Shown here: piece by piece, positions 18,442-26,818 of the stretch | Layout: each line of letters begins with the position of its first letter | Numbering within the stretch: the first letter of the stretch is position 1 | From: JBBROS01 sp038229135 | GTDB lineage: Bacteria; Pseudomonadota; Alphaproteobacteria; Acetobacterales; Acetobacteraceae | Direction: 5' to 3' | Length of the DNA stretch: 64,000 nt | NCBI GenBank assembly: GCA_038229135.1 | Contig: JBBROS010000018.1 | Span: 9,886-73,885, forward strand | The notes under the pieces: model-generated | The model's database searches: none | What the model saw: the letters and a program-made list of their open reading frames with translations, nothing else | What the model was told of the DNA's origin: nothing | Program-made: the position numbers and the translations under genes

Positions 18442-18948
18442 TCATGTGGCATCGCACAACACAACCCCGGTCATGTCTGCCCTGCGCGCAAGCTCCGCCA
18501 CCCTGAGCCCCAGCAGCGGATGCACCCAGCCCGGCGCGACCTCGTTCAAGGGCGCCAGAACGAACCCCCGCTCGTGCAGACGGGGGTGCGGCAACACGAG
18601 GCCGGGTCCCGGGCGCACCAGGCCGTCCATGCCGAGCAGATCGAGGTCGAGCGTCCGCGCGCCGTTCACCGCACCGCGCACCCGGCCGCCCTCCGCCTCG
18701 ATCGCGTGCAGCATGGCCAGCAGCGCCGCCGGGTCCGCCTCACCCTGCAGCCTCAGTGCCCCATTCACGTAGTCGGGCTGCCCCGAAGGCGGCACCGGCG
18801 CCGTCCGCCACCAGCGGGAGCGGGCCATCAACGCCAGGCCCGGCACCGCAGCAACCCGCGCCACGGCCCACTCGCAACTCTCCAGCGCCGAACGCCCACC
18901 GGGCCCAGGCAGATTGGCGCCGACGGACACCAGGATGCTATCTGACAT
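18442..18948 (-). CDS. folK: 2-amino-4-hydroxy-6-hydroxymethyldihydropteridine diphosphokinase
   Basis: Pyrophosphorylates hydroxymethyldihydropterin in folate synthesis. From the ATG at 18948 (MSDSILVSVGANL) the protein has 168 residues. The HPPK signature is recognisable: SSxGANL-type start, QPDYVNGALRLQ, ARTLDLDLLGMDG, and LPHPRLHERGFVLAPLNEVAP. It heads the long minus-strand cluster folK-rpoZ-rel-acpS-lepB-rnc-era-recO. The 82-base gap to the divergent NYN gene must contain both promoters. Confidence 0.95.
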   Translation of the reverse strand: MSDSILVSVGANLPGPGGRSALESCEWAVARVAAVPGLALMARSRWWRTAPVPPSGQPDYVNGALRLQGEADPAALLAMLHAIEAEGGRVRGAVNGARTLDLDLLGMDGLVRPGPGLVLPHPRLHERGFVLAPLNEVAPGWVHPLLGLRVAELARRADMTGVVLCDAT

Positions 18949-19030
18949 GCGCCGCACCATACCGATTCGTTCAAAGCACTCCATCTCCTGCCGTGCCTCC
19001 CGCAACCCGGAACGCCTCGAAGGAACCCTC

Positions 19031-19615
19031 ATGCGCTTCCTGCACGACGAACGGACGGCCCTGTTCATCGATGGCGCGAACCTCTACTCCGCGTCGCGCA
19101 ACCTCGGCTTCGACGTCGACTACCGAAACCTGCTGGAGTTCTTCCGCAGCCGGACCAACGTGGTCCGCGCCTATTACTACTCGGCACTGCTCGACACGGA
19201 AGAGTACTCCCCGCTCCGGCCCCTCACGGACTGGCTCGCCTACAACGGCTACAGCTTGGTGACGAAAACGGCCCGCGAGTTCACCGACGCCACCGGCCGC
19301 CGCCGCATCAAGGGCAACATGGACGTGGAGCTCGCCGTCGACATGCTCGAGCTCGCGCCGCACCTCGACCACGCCGTGCTGTTCAGCGGCGACAGCGATT
19401 TTCGGCGCCTGGTCGAGGCCGTGCAGCGCGGCGGCGTGCGCGTGACGGTGGTCAGCTCCGTCCGCACCCAGCCCGCCATGGCGGCCGACGAGCTGCGCCG
19501 CCAGGCGGACCAGTTCGTGGAGCTCGCCGACATCGCCCCCGAGTTCACCCGCCGCACCACCGAAATCCGCCGCCCGCGCCCGCCCGAGCCACTCGAGCCG
19601 CATGACCCAGCTTAG
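19031..19615 (+). CDS. NYN domain (LabA/DUF88) nuclease-like protein
   Basis: Member of the PIN-like NYN family, presumed metal-dependent RNases. The 194-residue protein from the ATG at 19031 carries the conserved acidic residues: ALFIDGANLY (Asp14), GNMDVELAVDML and VLFSGDSDF. The cellular target is unknown. A copy beside folK/rpoZ is common in alphaproteobacteria. The 3' end overlaps the glycosylase gene by 14 bases in another frame, suggesting co-expression. Confidence 0.9.
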   Translation: MRFLHDERTALFIDGANLYSASRNLGFDVDYRNLLEFFRSRTNVVRAYYYSALLDTEEYSPLRPLTDWLAYNGYSLVTKTAREFTDATGRRRIKGNMDVELAVDMLELAPHLDHAVLFSGDSDFRRLVEAVQRGGVRVTVVSSVRTQPAMAADELRRQADQFVELADIAPEFTRRTTEIRRPRPPEPLEPHDPA

Positions 19616-20261
19616 TCCGCTGGCCGAACCCGCGCCCGAACCTGCGCATGACTGCCCGCTCTGCCCCCGCCTCGTCGCCTACCGCCGCGCCAACCAGGAG
19701 GCCAACCCGGCCTGGTGGAACGCGCCCGTTCCCAGCCTAGGCCCGCAGGATGCCCCGCTCCTCATCGTCGGCATGGCCCCCGGCGTCCGCGGCGCCAACC
19801 GCACCGGCCGCCCGTTCACGGGCGACCACGCCGGGCTGTTGCTGTATTCGACGCTGCTGAAATTCGGTTTCGCCCGCGGCACCTACGACGCGCGCCCCGA
19901 CGATGGCCTGGTGCTGACGGGCTGCCGCGTGGTCAACGCCGTCCGCTGCGTGCCGCCCGCCAACCTGCCCACCCCGCTCGAAACCCGCACCTGCAACGGC
20001 TTCCTGGCCGGCGAGATCGCCGCCATGCCGAACCTCCGCGCGATCCTCTGCCTCGGCGGGCTCTCCCACGGCGCCACGCTGCGCGCCGCCGGCCTCGTGC
20101 CGAGCCGCCACAAATTCCAGCACGGGAGCCGAATCCCGCTCCCCTCGGGGGCGGTGCTCGCCGACTGCTACCATGTGTCCCGCTACAACACGAACACGGG
20201 CGTCCTGACCCAGGACATGTTCGAGGAGGTCGTCGGTGGCCTGCTAGCGCTAATGAGCTAA
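19602..20261 (+). CDS. Family 5 uracil-DNA glycosylase (UDGb type)
   Basis: Removes uracil and other deaminated bases from DNA. Motif 1 is GMAPGVRGANRTGRPFTGD and motif 2 is CYHVSRYNTNTG, the combination typical of family 5, in which the usual HPSP becomes HVSR. Cysteines in DCPLCPRL, TGCRVVNAVRCVPP and TRTCNGF can supply the 4Fe-4S cluster of this group. Length 219 residues is normal. It overlaps the NYN gene. No classical ung is visible in the window. Confidence 0.93.
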   Translation: MTQLSPLAEPAPEPAHDCPLCPRLVAYRRANQEANPAWWNAPVPSLGPQDAPLLIVGMAPGVRGANRTGRPFTGDHAGLLLYSTLLKFGFARGTYDARPDDGLVLTGCRVVNAVRCVPPANLPTPLETRTCNGFLAGEIAAMPNLRAILCLGGLSHGATLRAAGLVPSRHKFQHGSRIPLPSGAVLADCYHVSRYNTNTGVLTQDMFEEVVGGLLALMS

Positions 20262-20286
20262 CCGCGAACCGACTCTGGGCTCAGCT

Positions 20287-20300
20287 CGATCGAAAGATCG
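20287..20300 (+). other. Small GAAA-loop hairpin downstream of the glycosylase gene
   Basis: CGATC-GAAA-GATCG, a perfect five-pair stem with a tetraloop, 26 bases after the glycosylase stop. There is no T-run, so it is at best a weak terminator or an RNA end structure. It stands just before the first of the two identical inverted repeats. Confidence 0.35.
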
Positions 20301-20306
20301 CCAGAC

Positions 20307-20334
20307 GCAAGCATGCACTACGAAATATGCTTGC
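20307..20334. promoter_or_regulatory. Inverted repeat 1: GCAAGCAT-N12-ATGCTTGC
   Basis: Perfect 8-bp arms at 20307-20314 and 20327-20334 with a 12-base spacer. Arm centres are 20 bp apart, about two helical turns. An identical arrangement is repeated 54 bp downstream. The right arm contains TTGC at a position where a -35 element could lie, so this copy may be an operator for the P63C gene. Confidence 0.6.
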
Positions 20335-20360
20335 AGATCGGCGGTCGACCAGGTTACCGT

Positions 20361-20391
20361 GCAAGCATCTGTAGGAGGATATGCTTGCATG
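20361..20391. promoter_or_regulatory. Inverted repeat 2 enclosing the P63C ribosome binding site and touching the start codon
   Basis: Same arms and same spacing as repeat 1: GCAAGCAT at 20361-20368 and ATGCTTGC at 20381-20388. The 12-base spacer contains AGGAGG (20373-20378), and the start codon ATG (20389-20391) follows the right arm directly. The stem can extend into the start codon (T20360 with A20389, G20359 with T20390 as a wobble, C20358 with G20391). As RNA it would put the Shine-Dalgarno sequence in the loop and the AUG in the stem. Confidence 0.65.
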
Positions 20392-21480
20392 TCAGACGAT
20401 CAAGGAAGTGCCAAAGGAAGCGCAGGCGGGAGAGCACGAGCTCAAAAACTTCCACCCGAAAAGCGTGCGCTAATTGCCACTGAAGCGGCGCGAACTAGGT
20501 GGTCGCAGCATACGGCGCCGACCGAAGACATGCCGCGGGTTCTGGAAGGGTATTCAAATGTCCTCAACCTCGATGGCACGAAATTGCCGTGCGCCGTGGT
20601 GAGTGGTCCACGCGGCGTACAACGTGTCCTGAGCGAATCCGGGATTACTAAAGCCATTTTGGGTAGTCGGAGTGGCGCTTCAAAGCGCTTGAAGAGGGCA
20701 GCCTCTGGTGAGGGCGGAGTTTTACCACTCTTCGTTGCTCCGAGTCAGCTAGATGAGTTCATCACATACGACTTGCTCGTAGGCCCGTTGATGCCCATCG
20801 ACTACGTGGATGGAGAAAGAGTAGTCAGGGGCTACGACTCCTCTGTCCTCGTAGCCGTTTGCGGCGTGTGGCTCAAGGCACGGGCGAAGGGCAAGCTTCA
20901 AAAGCAGCAACTCGCAAAGGCTCAGAACGCTGAACATCTGACGCTCGCACTTGCAGACCTCGGTATCGTTGCCTTAATCGACGAAGCTACCGGCTACCAA
21001 GATGATCGAGCACGCGATGCACTCGCAAAAATATTCGTCACATTCTTAGCGCGCGAGCGCCAGAAGTGGACGCTAACGTTTCCTCTGGACTTCTACCGGG
21101 AAATATATCGCCTACGGGGGTGGAAGTTTGAACCGTGGAACACAAAACGCCCTAGCGTAATTGCAGCATGGACCGACGATTTCGTTTACAATAGACTAGC
21201 GCCGGCACTCACTGAAGAACTTAGAAATAAAAACCCTATCGCTGAGACTGGCCGTCGTTCGCATAAGCACCATCAGTGGTTCAACACTGATAAAGGCCAC
21301 CCCAAATTAAAAGAGCATATATCCGGAGTTATTGCGCTCCTACGTGCAGCGGAGAACTGGCCAGCGTTTAAGCGAGGACTAGACCGAGCATACCCCAAGT
21401 TCGGTGAGACGATCTCCATGCCACTCACAGGTGGAGGGAACGCGTCGGTCAAGACTGCACTGGTCACAGACGTAGATTGA
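20389..21480 (+). CDS. P63C-domain protein of unknown function, compositionally foreign
   Basis: A 363-residue protein whose C-terminal half matches the P63C domain found in bacterial and phage-associated proteins: LIDEATGYQDDRARDAL, then FPLDFYREIYRLRGW, DDFVYNRLAPALTEEL, HKHHQWFNTDKGHPKLKEHI and a helix with VIALLRAAENW. The N-terminus has GSAGGRARAQKLPPEKRALIA, often seen in such proteins. There is no signal peptide or membrane segment. The start is fixed by AGGAGG ten bases before the ATG at 20389; an upstream GTG at 20359 is in frame. The base composition and codon use (many A/T third positions) differ sharply from both neighbours, which suggests recent transfer. The function is not known. 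Confidence 0.85.
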   Translation: MSDDQGSAKGSAGGRARAQKLPPEKRALIATEAARTRWSQHTAPTEDMPRVLEGYSNVLNLDGTKLPCAVVSGPRGVQRVLSESGITKAILGSRSGASKRLKRAASGEGGVLPLFVAPSQLDEFITYDLLVGPLMPIDYVDGERVVRGYDSSVLVAVCGVWLKARAKGKLQKQQLAKAQNAEHLTLALADLGIVALIDEATGYQDDRARDALAKIFVTFLARERQKWTLTFPLDFYREIYRLRGWKFEPWNTKRPSVIAAWTDDFVYNRLAPALTEELRNKNPIAETGRRSHKHHQWFNTDKGHPKLKEHISGVIALLRAAENWPAFKRGLDRAYPKFGETISMPLTGGGNASVKTALVTDVD

Positions 21481-21589
21481 ACTGTGATGAAGGTTTTTGA
21501 ACAGCGAGTGCGAGTTCGCGATCGCCTCTTACTTGACACCTCGCCTCCCCACCGGCTTCTTCCCCCAACCTGAGACCAAGGACACCCCC

Positions 21590-23395
21590 ATGCACGCCTA
21601 CCGCACCCACACCTGCGGCGCCCTCCGCGCGGCCGACGCCGGGCAGACGGCCCGCCTCTCGGGCTGGGTGCACTCGAAGCGCGACCATGGCGGCCTGCTG
21701 TTCGTGGACCTGCGGGACCATTACGGCATCACCCAATGCGTGCTCCCCGCCGGCACAGGCGGGTTCGACAGCGCAGACAGCCTTCGCGCCGAAAGCGTCA
21801 TCACCGTGACGGGCCGCGTGGTCGATCGCAGCCAGGCCACCATCAACCCCCGCCTGCCCACGGGCGAGATCGAGCTGCAGGTGGCCGACCTCGTCGTGCA
21901 ATCCGCCGCCGACGTGCTGCCCATGCAGGTGGCGGGCGACCAGACCTACCCGGAGGAGCTCCGCCTCCGCTACCGCTTCCTCGACCTGCGGCGGGAGAAG
22001 CTGCAGCGCAACATGATCCTCCGCGCCCACATCATCGACAGCATCCGCCGCCGCATGATCGCGAGCGGCTTCAACGAGTTCCAGACCCCGATCCTCACCT
22101 CGAGCTCGCCCGAGGGGGCCCGGGACTTCCTCGTTCCCGCGCGCCTCCACCCCGGCAAGTTCTACGCGCTGCCCCAGGCCCCGCAGCAGTTCAAGCAGCT
22201 CTGCATGGTCGCCGGCTTCGACCGCTACTTTCAGATCGCCCCCTGCTTCCGGGATGAGGCCGGGCGCGCCGACCGCACGCTCATGTTTTACCAGCTCGAC
22301 GTCGAGATGAGCTTCGTGACGCAGGAGGACGTTTTCGCGGCCATGGAGCCCGTGATGCAGGGCGTGTTCGCCGAGTTCGCCGCCGGGCGCGCCGTGGACA
22401 GCGCCCCCTTCCGCCGCATTCCCTATCGGGAGGCCATGCTGCGCTACGGCTCGGACAAGCCCGACCTGCGCAACCCGCTGCTGATCAGCGACGTCACGGA
22501 GCAGTTCGCCGGCTCCGGCTTCGGCCTGTTCGCCAAGATCGCCGCCGCCGGGGGCGTGGTGCGCGCCATCCCCGCCCCAGAAGCCGCCGCAAAGCCCCGC
22601 GGCTTCTTCGACAAGCTCAACGACTGGGCCCGCGCGGAAGGCGCCGGCGGCCTGGGATACATCGCGTGGGACGACGGCGGCGCGAAAGGCCCCATCGCCA
22701 AGAACCTGGAGCCGGAGCGCGTGGAGGCCATCCGCACCGCCTGCAACCTCCAGCCCGGCGATGCCGTGTTCTTCGCCGCGGGCAAGCCCGACGAAGCGCC
22801 CAAGTTTGCAGGCAGCGTCCGCACCCGCATCGCGCAGGAGCTCGACCTCGGGGAGAAGAACGCGTTCCGGTTCTGCTGGATCGTCGACTTCCCCATGTAC
22901 GAGATGAACGAGGACACGAAGCAGATCGACTTCAGCCACAACCCGTTCAGCATGCCCGCAGGCGAGCTCGAGGCCCTGAACACGCAGGACCCGCTGAGCA
23001 TCCCCGCCTACCAGTACGACATCGTCTGCAACGGCTACGAGATGAGCAGCGGCGCCATCCGCAACCATAAGGCCGAGATCATGCTCCGCGCCTTCGAGAT
23101 CGCCGGCTACCCGGCGAGCACGGTGGAGGAGCGCTTCGGCGGCATGCTCAACGCCTTCCGCTACGGCGCCCCTCCGCACGGCGGCATGGCGGCCGGCATC
23201 GACCGGATCGTGATGCTGCTCGCCGACGAGCCGAACCTGCGCGAGGTCAACCTCTTCCCCATGAACCAGCAAGGCGAGGACCTCATGATGGGCGCCCCCG
23301 GCACCGTGGAGCCCGAGCGCCTGCGCGAGCTGCACATCGGCGTGGTGCTGCCGCCGCCCAAGCCAGTCATCGTCCCAAGCATCGCCAAAGCCTGA
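21590..23395 (+). CDS. aspS: Aspartyl-tRNA synthetase
   Basis: Class II synthetase charging tRNA-Asp. The 601-residue protein has an N-terminal OB-fold anticodon domain (LSGWVHSKRDHGGLLFVDLRD), motif 2 region LTSSSPEGARDFLVPARLHP and QAPQQFKQL, the bacterial GAD insertion (about residues 300-420) and motif 3 GMAAGIDRIVMLL. ATG at 21590. A possible -35 (TTGACA at 21533-21538) precedes it, but no clear -10 follows. Whether it is discriminating cannot be read from the sequence. Confidence 0.97.
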   Translation: MHAYRTHTCGALRAADAGQTARLSGWVHSKRDHGGLLFVDLRDHYGITQCVLPAGTGGFDSADSLRAESVITVTGRVVDRSQATINPRLPTGEIELQVADLVVQSAADVLPMQVAGDQTYPEELRLRYRFLDLRREKLQRNMILRAHIIDSIRRRMIASGFNEFQTPILTSSSPEGARDFLVPARLHPGKFYALPQAPQQFKQLCMVAGFDRYFQIAPCFRDEAGRADRTLMFYQLDVEMSFVTQEDVFAAMEPVMQGVFAEFAAGRAVDSAPFRRIPYREAMLRYGSDKPDLRNPLLISDVTEQFAGSGFGLFAKIAAAGGVVRAIPAPEAAAKPRGFFDKLNDWARAEGAGGLGYIAWDDGGAKGPIAKNLEPERVEAIRTACNLQPGDAVFFAAGKPDEAPKFAGSVRTRIAQELDLGEKNAFRFCWIVDFPMYEMNEDTKQIDFSHNPFSMPAGELEALNTQDPLSIPAYQYDIVCNGYEMSSGAIRNHKAEIMLRAFEIAGYPASTVEERFGGMLNAFRYGAPPHGGMAAGIDRIVMLLADEPNLREVNLFPMNQQGEDLMMGAPGTVEPERLRELHIGVVLPPPKPVIVPSIAKA

Positions 23396-23456
23396 CACTG
23401 GTGCGCCCGGCCCGGCGCCCTTATGTGAATGCCGTCGCTCAACCGGAGACCCCCGC

Positions 23457-24299
23457 ATGCGCCTGCGCCCGCTCGCCCCTACCCTGGCGCTCTGTCTCCT
23501 TGCCGCGCCCGCCCTCGCCCCCGCGGCGTTCGCGGCCGACCGCACGCCGCCCGCCGCGCACCGGGCCCTCTACGAGCTGAAGCTCGAGACCGTCCGCGGC
23601 GGCGACGTAAGCTCGGCCACCGGCACCATGGCCTTCGAGGTGGCCGATGCCTGCGAGGCCTGGGCTTCCCGCCAACGCCTCACGCTCAACATCACCAACC
23701 GCGACGGCCAGGACATCGAGATGGTGAGCGACTACGCCACCCTCGAGAGCAAGGACGGCCTGACCATGCGGTTCCGCATGCGCCAGACCACCGAGACGGC
23801 CGTGACCGAGCAGGTTGAGGGCGAGGCCAGCTTCACCGCCCCGGGCGAGGCCGGAACCATCCACTACACGCTGCCCGAGGAAAAGACGGTCGAGATGCCA
23901 AAGGGCACCGTCTTCCCGATGGCCCATACCGAGATGATCCTGGACGCCGCCGCTTCGGGCAAGAAGTTCGTCAGCATCCCCATCTTCGACGGCACCGGCC
24001 GTACCGGCACGCAGGACAGTTCGGTCGCCATCATCGCCTGGCAGCCCGCAGGCAGCGCCAAGCCCGGGACGGACGCCGCGAAGTCCGCGCTCGACCCGCT
24101 GCCCTCCGGCCGCGTCCGCATCGCCTTCTACGACCGCTCCCCCTCGCAGTCGAAGGACAAGGTCGCAGGCTCCCCCGACTACGAGGTAGGCATGCGCTAC
24201 TGGGCCAACGGCGTGGCCGACGACCTGCACATGGACTTCTCCGACTTCGTCATGCAGGGCCGCCTCAAGGAGTTCTCCCTTCTGAAGCCGGGCTGCTGA
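23457..24299 (+). CDS. EipB-like periplasmic envelope-integrity protein (DUF1849)
   Basis: A 280-residue protein with a signal peptide (hydrophobic LAPTLALCLLAAPALAPAAFA, cleavage after AFA) and the DUF1849 pattern: HRALYELKLE, GTMAFEVADACEAWASRQRLTLN, SDYATLESKDGLTMRFRMRQ, and a late YDRSPSQSKDKVAGSPDYEVGM. EipB of Brucella forms a periplasmic beta-spiral barrel needed for envelope stability. It stands 61 bases after aspS on the same strand. Confidence 0.88.
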   Translation: MRLRPLAPTLALCLLAAPALAPAAFAADRTPPAAHRALYELKLETVRGGDVSSATGTMAFEVADACEAWASRQRLTLNITNRDGQDIEMVSDYATLESKDGLTMRFRMRQTTETAVTEQVEGEASFTAPGEAGTIHYTLPEEKTVEMPKGTVFPMAHTEMILDAAASGKKFVSIPIFDGTGRTGTQDSSVAIIAWQPAGSAKPGTDAAKSALDPLPSGRVRIAFYDRSPSQSKDKVAGSPDYEVGMRYWANGVADDLHMDFSDFVMQGRLKEFSLLKPGC

Positions 24300-24326
24300 T
24301 GAACGCTCGTCACCGTCGCCGTAACC

Positions 24327-24413
24327 GTCATCGCGAGCGAAGCGTGGCGACCCAGGGGCCGGCAAGACTACATCGCGTAGCCACGGATCGCGCCGCTATC
24401 GGCTTGCGATGAT
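24327..24413. repeat. Dispersed long palindrome, copy C
   Basis: GTCATCGCGAGCG at one end and GGCTTGCGATGATGG at the other, with GCGACCCAGGGGC and CCACGGATCGCG as inner halves. Located between the EipB-like gene and the dehydrogenase. Confidence 0.78.
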
Positions 24414-24440
24414 GGAGCTAAGCGGCCTGGGCCACCCTGC

Positions 24441-25328
24441 ATGAAGAGCCTTGCCATCGTCACCGGCGCCACCGGCGGCCTCGGCTGGCATACGGCCCTC
24501 GGCCTCGCCCGGGCCGGCCACGAGGTCCTGCTGACGGGCCGTGACGAAACCCGGGGCGCCGCCGCCCTGGCGAGGCTCCAGGCGGAAGGCGCCCCGGGCA
24601 TCCAGGATTGCCGCTTCGCCCTGCTCGACGTCGCGAGCCTCGCCAGCGTCCGCGCCTTCGCCGCCAGCATCGACCGGCCCGTCGGCGTCCTGGTCAACAA
24701 CGCCGGCGTCATGGCCCTGCCCCGGCGGGAGCTGACCGTCGACGGCTTCGAGCGCCAGTTCGGCACCAACCACCTCGGCCACTTCGCCCTCGTCGCCGCC
24801 CTGCTCGACCGGCTTGTCGGCGGACGCGTCGTGGCCGTCAGCTCCGTCGCCCACCGCCGCGGCCGCATCGCCATCGACGACCTGAACGCCGAGCGCCGCT
24901 ACGACCCCTGGGCCGCCTACGCGCAGAGCAAGCTCGCCAACCTGATGTTCGCGCTCGAACTGCAGAGCCGCAGCACCGCCGGCGGTTGGGGTATTCATGC
25001 CCTAGCCGCCCACCCCGGCTGGTCGGCAACCGAGATCATCACCAACGGCATGGGTGCCAAGGACCCCGGCCTCAAGGAGCGCCTCCTCCAGGCCGCCTTC
25101 AGCGCCGCCGGACAGTCCGCCGCCAACGGCGCACGCCCGCTGATCCTCGCCGCCATCGACTCCGGTGCCCTCGCCAGCCCCTACTGGGGCCCCTGCTGCT
25201 GGGGCGAAACCCGCGGCCGCCCCGCCCCCGCCCGCATCGAGATGCACGCCCGCGACGGCGCCATGCGCACCCGATTGTGGGACGCCTCGGAGGCTCTTAC
25301 CGGCGCGTCCTACCCGGCCCTGCCGTAA
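24441..25328 (+). CDS. Short-chain dehydrogenase/reductase (retinol-dehydrogenase-like)
   Basis: NAD(P)-dependent oxidoreductase of the classical SDR fold. The cofactor motif TGATGGLG is at residues 9-16, NNAGVM follows near residue 90, and the catalytic YAQSKLAN is near residue 159. The arrangement with TGRDE after the second strand and the long C-terminus (295 residues) resembles the retinol dehydrogenase/WW-domain oxidoreductase subgroup. The substrate cannot be inferred. It is flanked by two palindromic repeats and has no obvious partner. Confidence 0.9.
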   Translation: MKSLAIVTGATGGLGWHTALGLARAGHEVLLTGRDETRGAAALARLQAEGAPGIQDCRFALLDVASLASVRAFAASIDRPVGVLVNNAGVMALPRRELTVDGFERQFGTNHLGHFALVAALLDRLVGGRVVAVSSVAHRRGRIAIDDLNAERRYDPWAAYAQSKLANLMFALELQSRSTAGGWGIHALAAHPGWSATEIITNGMGAKDPGLKERLLQAAFSAAGQSAANGARPLILAAIDSGALASPYWGPCCWGETRGRPAPARIEMHARDGAMRTRLWDASEALTGASYPALP

Positions 25329-25349
25329 CAGGGCCGACCGCCACCCCAC

Positions 25350-25437
25350 GTCATCGCGAGCGCCGTGGCGATCCAGGGCTGCCCGAGCTGGCCTCCGCCG
25401 CCCCTGGATCGCCACTGCCCAAGCCGGTCTTGTGATG
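25350..25437. repeat. Dispersed long palindrome, copy D
   Basis: GTCATCGCGAGCG ... GCGATCCAGGGCTG, then CCCCTGGATCGCCACTG ... CTTGTGATG. It lies in the gap between the convergent dehydrogenase and SMP-30 genes, where it could act as a bidirectional terminator. Confidence 0.8.
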
Positions 25438-25442
25438 CCAGG

Positions 25443-26384
25443 CTACCCTCCAGCCGCCCCCCGCGTGTTCACATACAGCGAGTAGACCGACTGGCTGGCG
25501 GCCATGAACAGCCGGTTCCGCCGCCGCCCGCCGAAACATACGTTCGCGCATCGCTCCGGAAGCTGGATTCGCCCGATCGGCTCGCCCGCCGGGTTGAACA
25601 CCATCACCCCGTCCAACTCGGGCCTGCCCATGCCCCACCCGCACCACAGGTTGCCGTCCTCGTCCACGCGGAACCCGTCCGGCGTGCCCTCCGGCCCGGC
25701 GTCGATCAGCATCCGCCCGTTCGCCAGACGCACGCCATCCACCACATCGTAGGCCCAGACCTGCCGCGGCCGCGCCCGGCTCGCCACCGCATACAGCACC
25801 CGTTCGTCCGGGGAAAACGCGAGCCCGTTCGGCCCTGGCAGCTCCCCTTCCACCACCGTCGCCTCGCCCGAGGCCGGGTCCAGCCGGTAGATTCGCGCCG
25901 GCAGCTCCTGCTCGGCCCGGTTGCCCTCGTAGTCGCTCAGCAGCCCGAAGGGCGGGTCGGTGAACCAGATGCTTCCGTCGGACTTTACCACCACGTCGTT
26001 CGGCGAGTTCAGCCGCTTGCCCTCGAAGCCGTCGATCAAGGTCGTGATCGTCCCGTCGTATTCCGTCCGCACCACCCGCCGGCCGCCATGCTCGCAAGTG
26101 ATCAGCCGGCCCTCCCGGTCCCGCGTGTTGCCGTTCGCATAGCCGCTCGGCCGCCGGAACACGCTGACCTCGCCCGTCTCCTCGCACCATTTCAGGATGC
26201 GCTGGTTCGGGATGTCGCTCACCAGCAGATGCCGCGCATCCCCGAACCACACCGGCCCCTCCGCCCAGCGCAGCCCGGTGAACAGCCGCTCGACCGCCCC
26301 AAGCATGATCCGATATTGCGCGAAGCTCGGGTGCAGGACGTGTATGGCCGGGTCCGGATAGAAGGTCGCTGGCTGCCAGGTCAT
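25443..26384 (-). CDS. SMP-30/gluconolactonase family lactonase
   Basis: Six-bladed beta-propeller, metal-dependent lactonase or related hydrolase. Metal-site motifs are RWAEGPVWF (Glu), LNSPNDVVV (Asn) and LPGPNGLAFSPDE, with GTPDGFRVDEDGNLWCGWG in the last blades. The ATG at 26384 (MTWQPATFYPDP) is preceded by GAGG nine bases upstream and gives 313 residues. No signal peptide. It is divergent from csaA. The substrate is unknown. Confidence 0.88.
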   Translation of the reverse strand: MTWQPATFYPDPAIHVLHPSFAQYRIMLGAVERLFTGLRWAEGPVWFGDARHLLVSDIPNQRILKWCEETGEVSVFRRPSGYANGNTRDREGRLITCEHGGRRVVRTEYDGTITTLIDGFEGKRLNSPNDVVVKSDGSIWFTDPPFGLLSDYEGNRAEQELPARIYRLDPASGEATVVEGELPGPNGLAFSPDERVLYAVASRARPRQVWAYDVVDGVRLANGRMLIDAGPEGTPDGFRVDEDGNLWCGWGMGRPELDGVMVFNPAGEPIGRIQLPERCANVCFGGRRRNRLFMAASQSVYSLYVNTRGAAGG

Positions 26385-26461
26385 CTTGTGCATCCTCGAG
26401 AGAGAGCCCGACGGTAGCCGCACCCGCTTGCAATCGCCAAAGCCCACAGGATGATGCGCCC

Positions 26462-26818
26462 ATGGACACCGAACCCGCCCCCCCGCTCGCCACCATGGCC
26501 GACTTCGACCGCATCGACATCCGTGTCGGCACGGTGGTGGACGCCCAGCCCTTCCCCGAAGCCCGCAAGCCCGCCATCAAGCTCTGGATCGATTTCGGCC
26601 CCGTCCTCGGCACCAGGCGCTCCTCCGCCCAGATCACCACGCATTACACCCCCGCGGACCTCGTGGGCCGCCAGGTCTGCGCCGTGGTCAACTTCCCGCC
26701 GCGCCAGATCGGCAAGTTCGTGAGCGAAGTCCTCACCCTCGGCATGCCCGGCGAGCACGGCAGCGTCGTCCTGATACGCCCCGACATGCGCGTGGACAAC
26801 GGCGGGCGCCTGTTCTGA
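26462..26818 (+). CDS. csaA: CsaA-type tRNA-binding-domain chaperone
   Basis: A 118-residue single OB-fold protein of the EMAP/tRNA-binding domain family. The motifs DIRVGTVVDAQPFPEARKPA, LGTRRSSAQITTHY, LVGRQVCAVVNFPPRQIGKFVSEVLTLG are characteristic of CsaA, a dimeric protein with chaperone activity linked to secretion in Bacillus. The stop TGA shares a base with the next ATG, so it is coupled to gpt. Confidence 0.92.
   Translation: MDTEPAPPLATMADFDRIDIRVGTVVDAQPFPEARKPAIKLWIDFGPVLGTRRSSAQITTHYTPADLVGRQVCAVVNFPPRQIGKFVSEVLTLGMPGEHGSVVLIRPDMRVDNGGRLF

Noticed and set aside
21533..21561. TTGACA as the -35 of an aspS promoter
   Set aside because: The -35 is perfect, but no acceptable -10 is found at 16-18 bases; not strong enough to list as a promoter.
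21464..23545. Long open frame (about 690 codons) on the minus strand opposite aspS
   Set aside because: It mirrors the aspS coding frame; the high GC content removes stop codons from antisense frames. The translation is low-complexity (His, Ala, Gly, Glu) and resembles no family.
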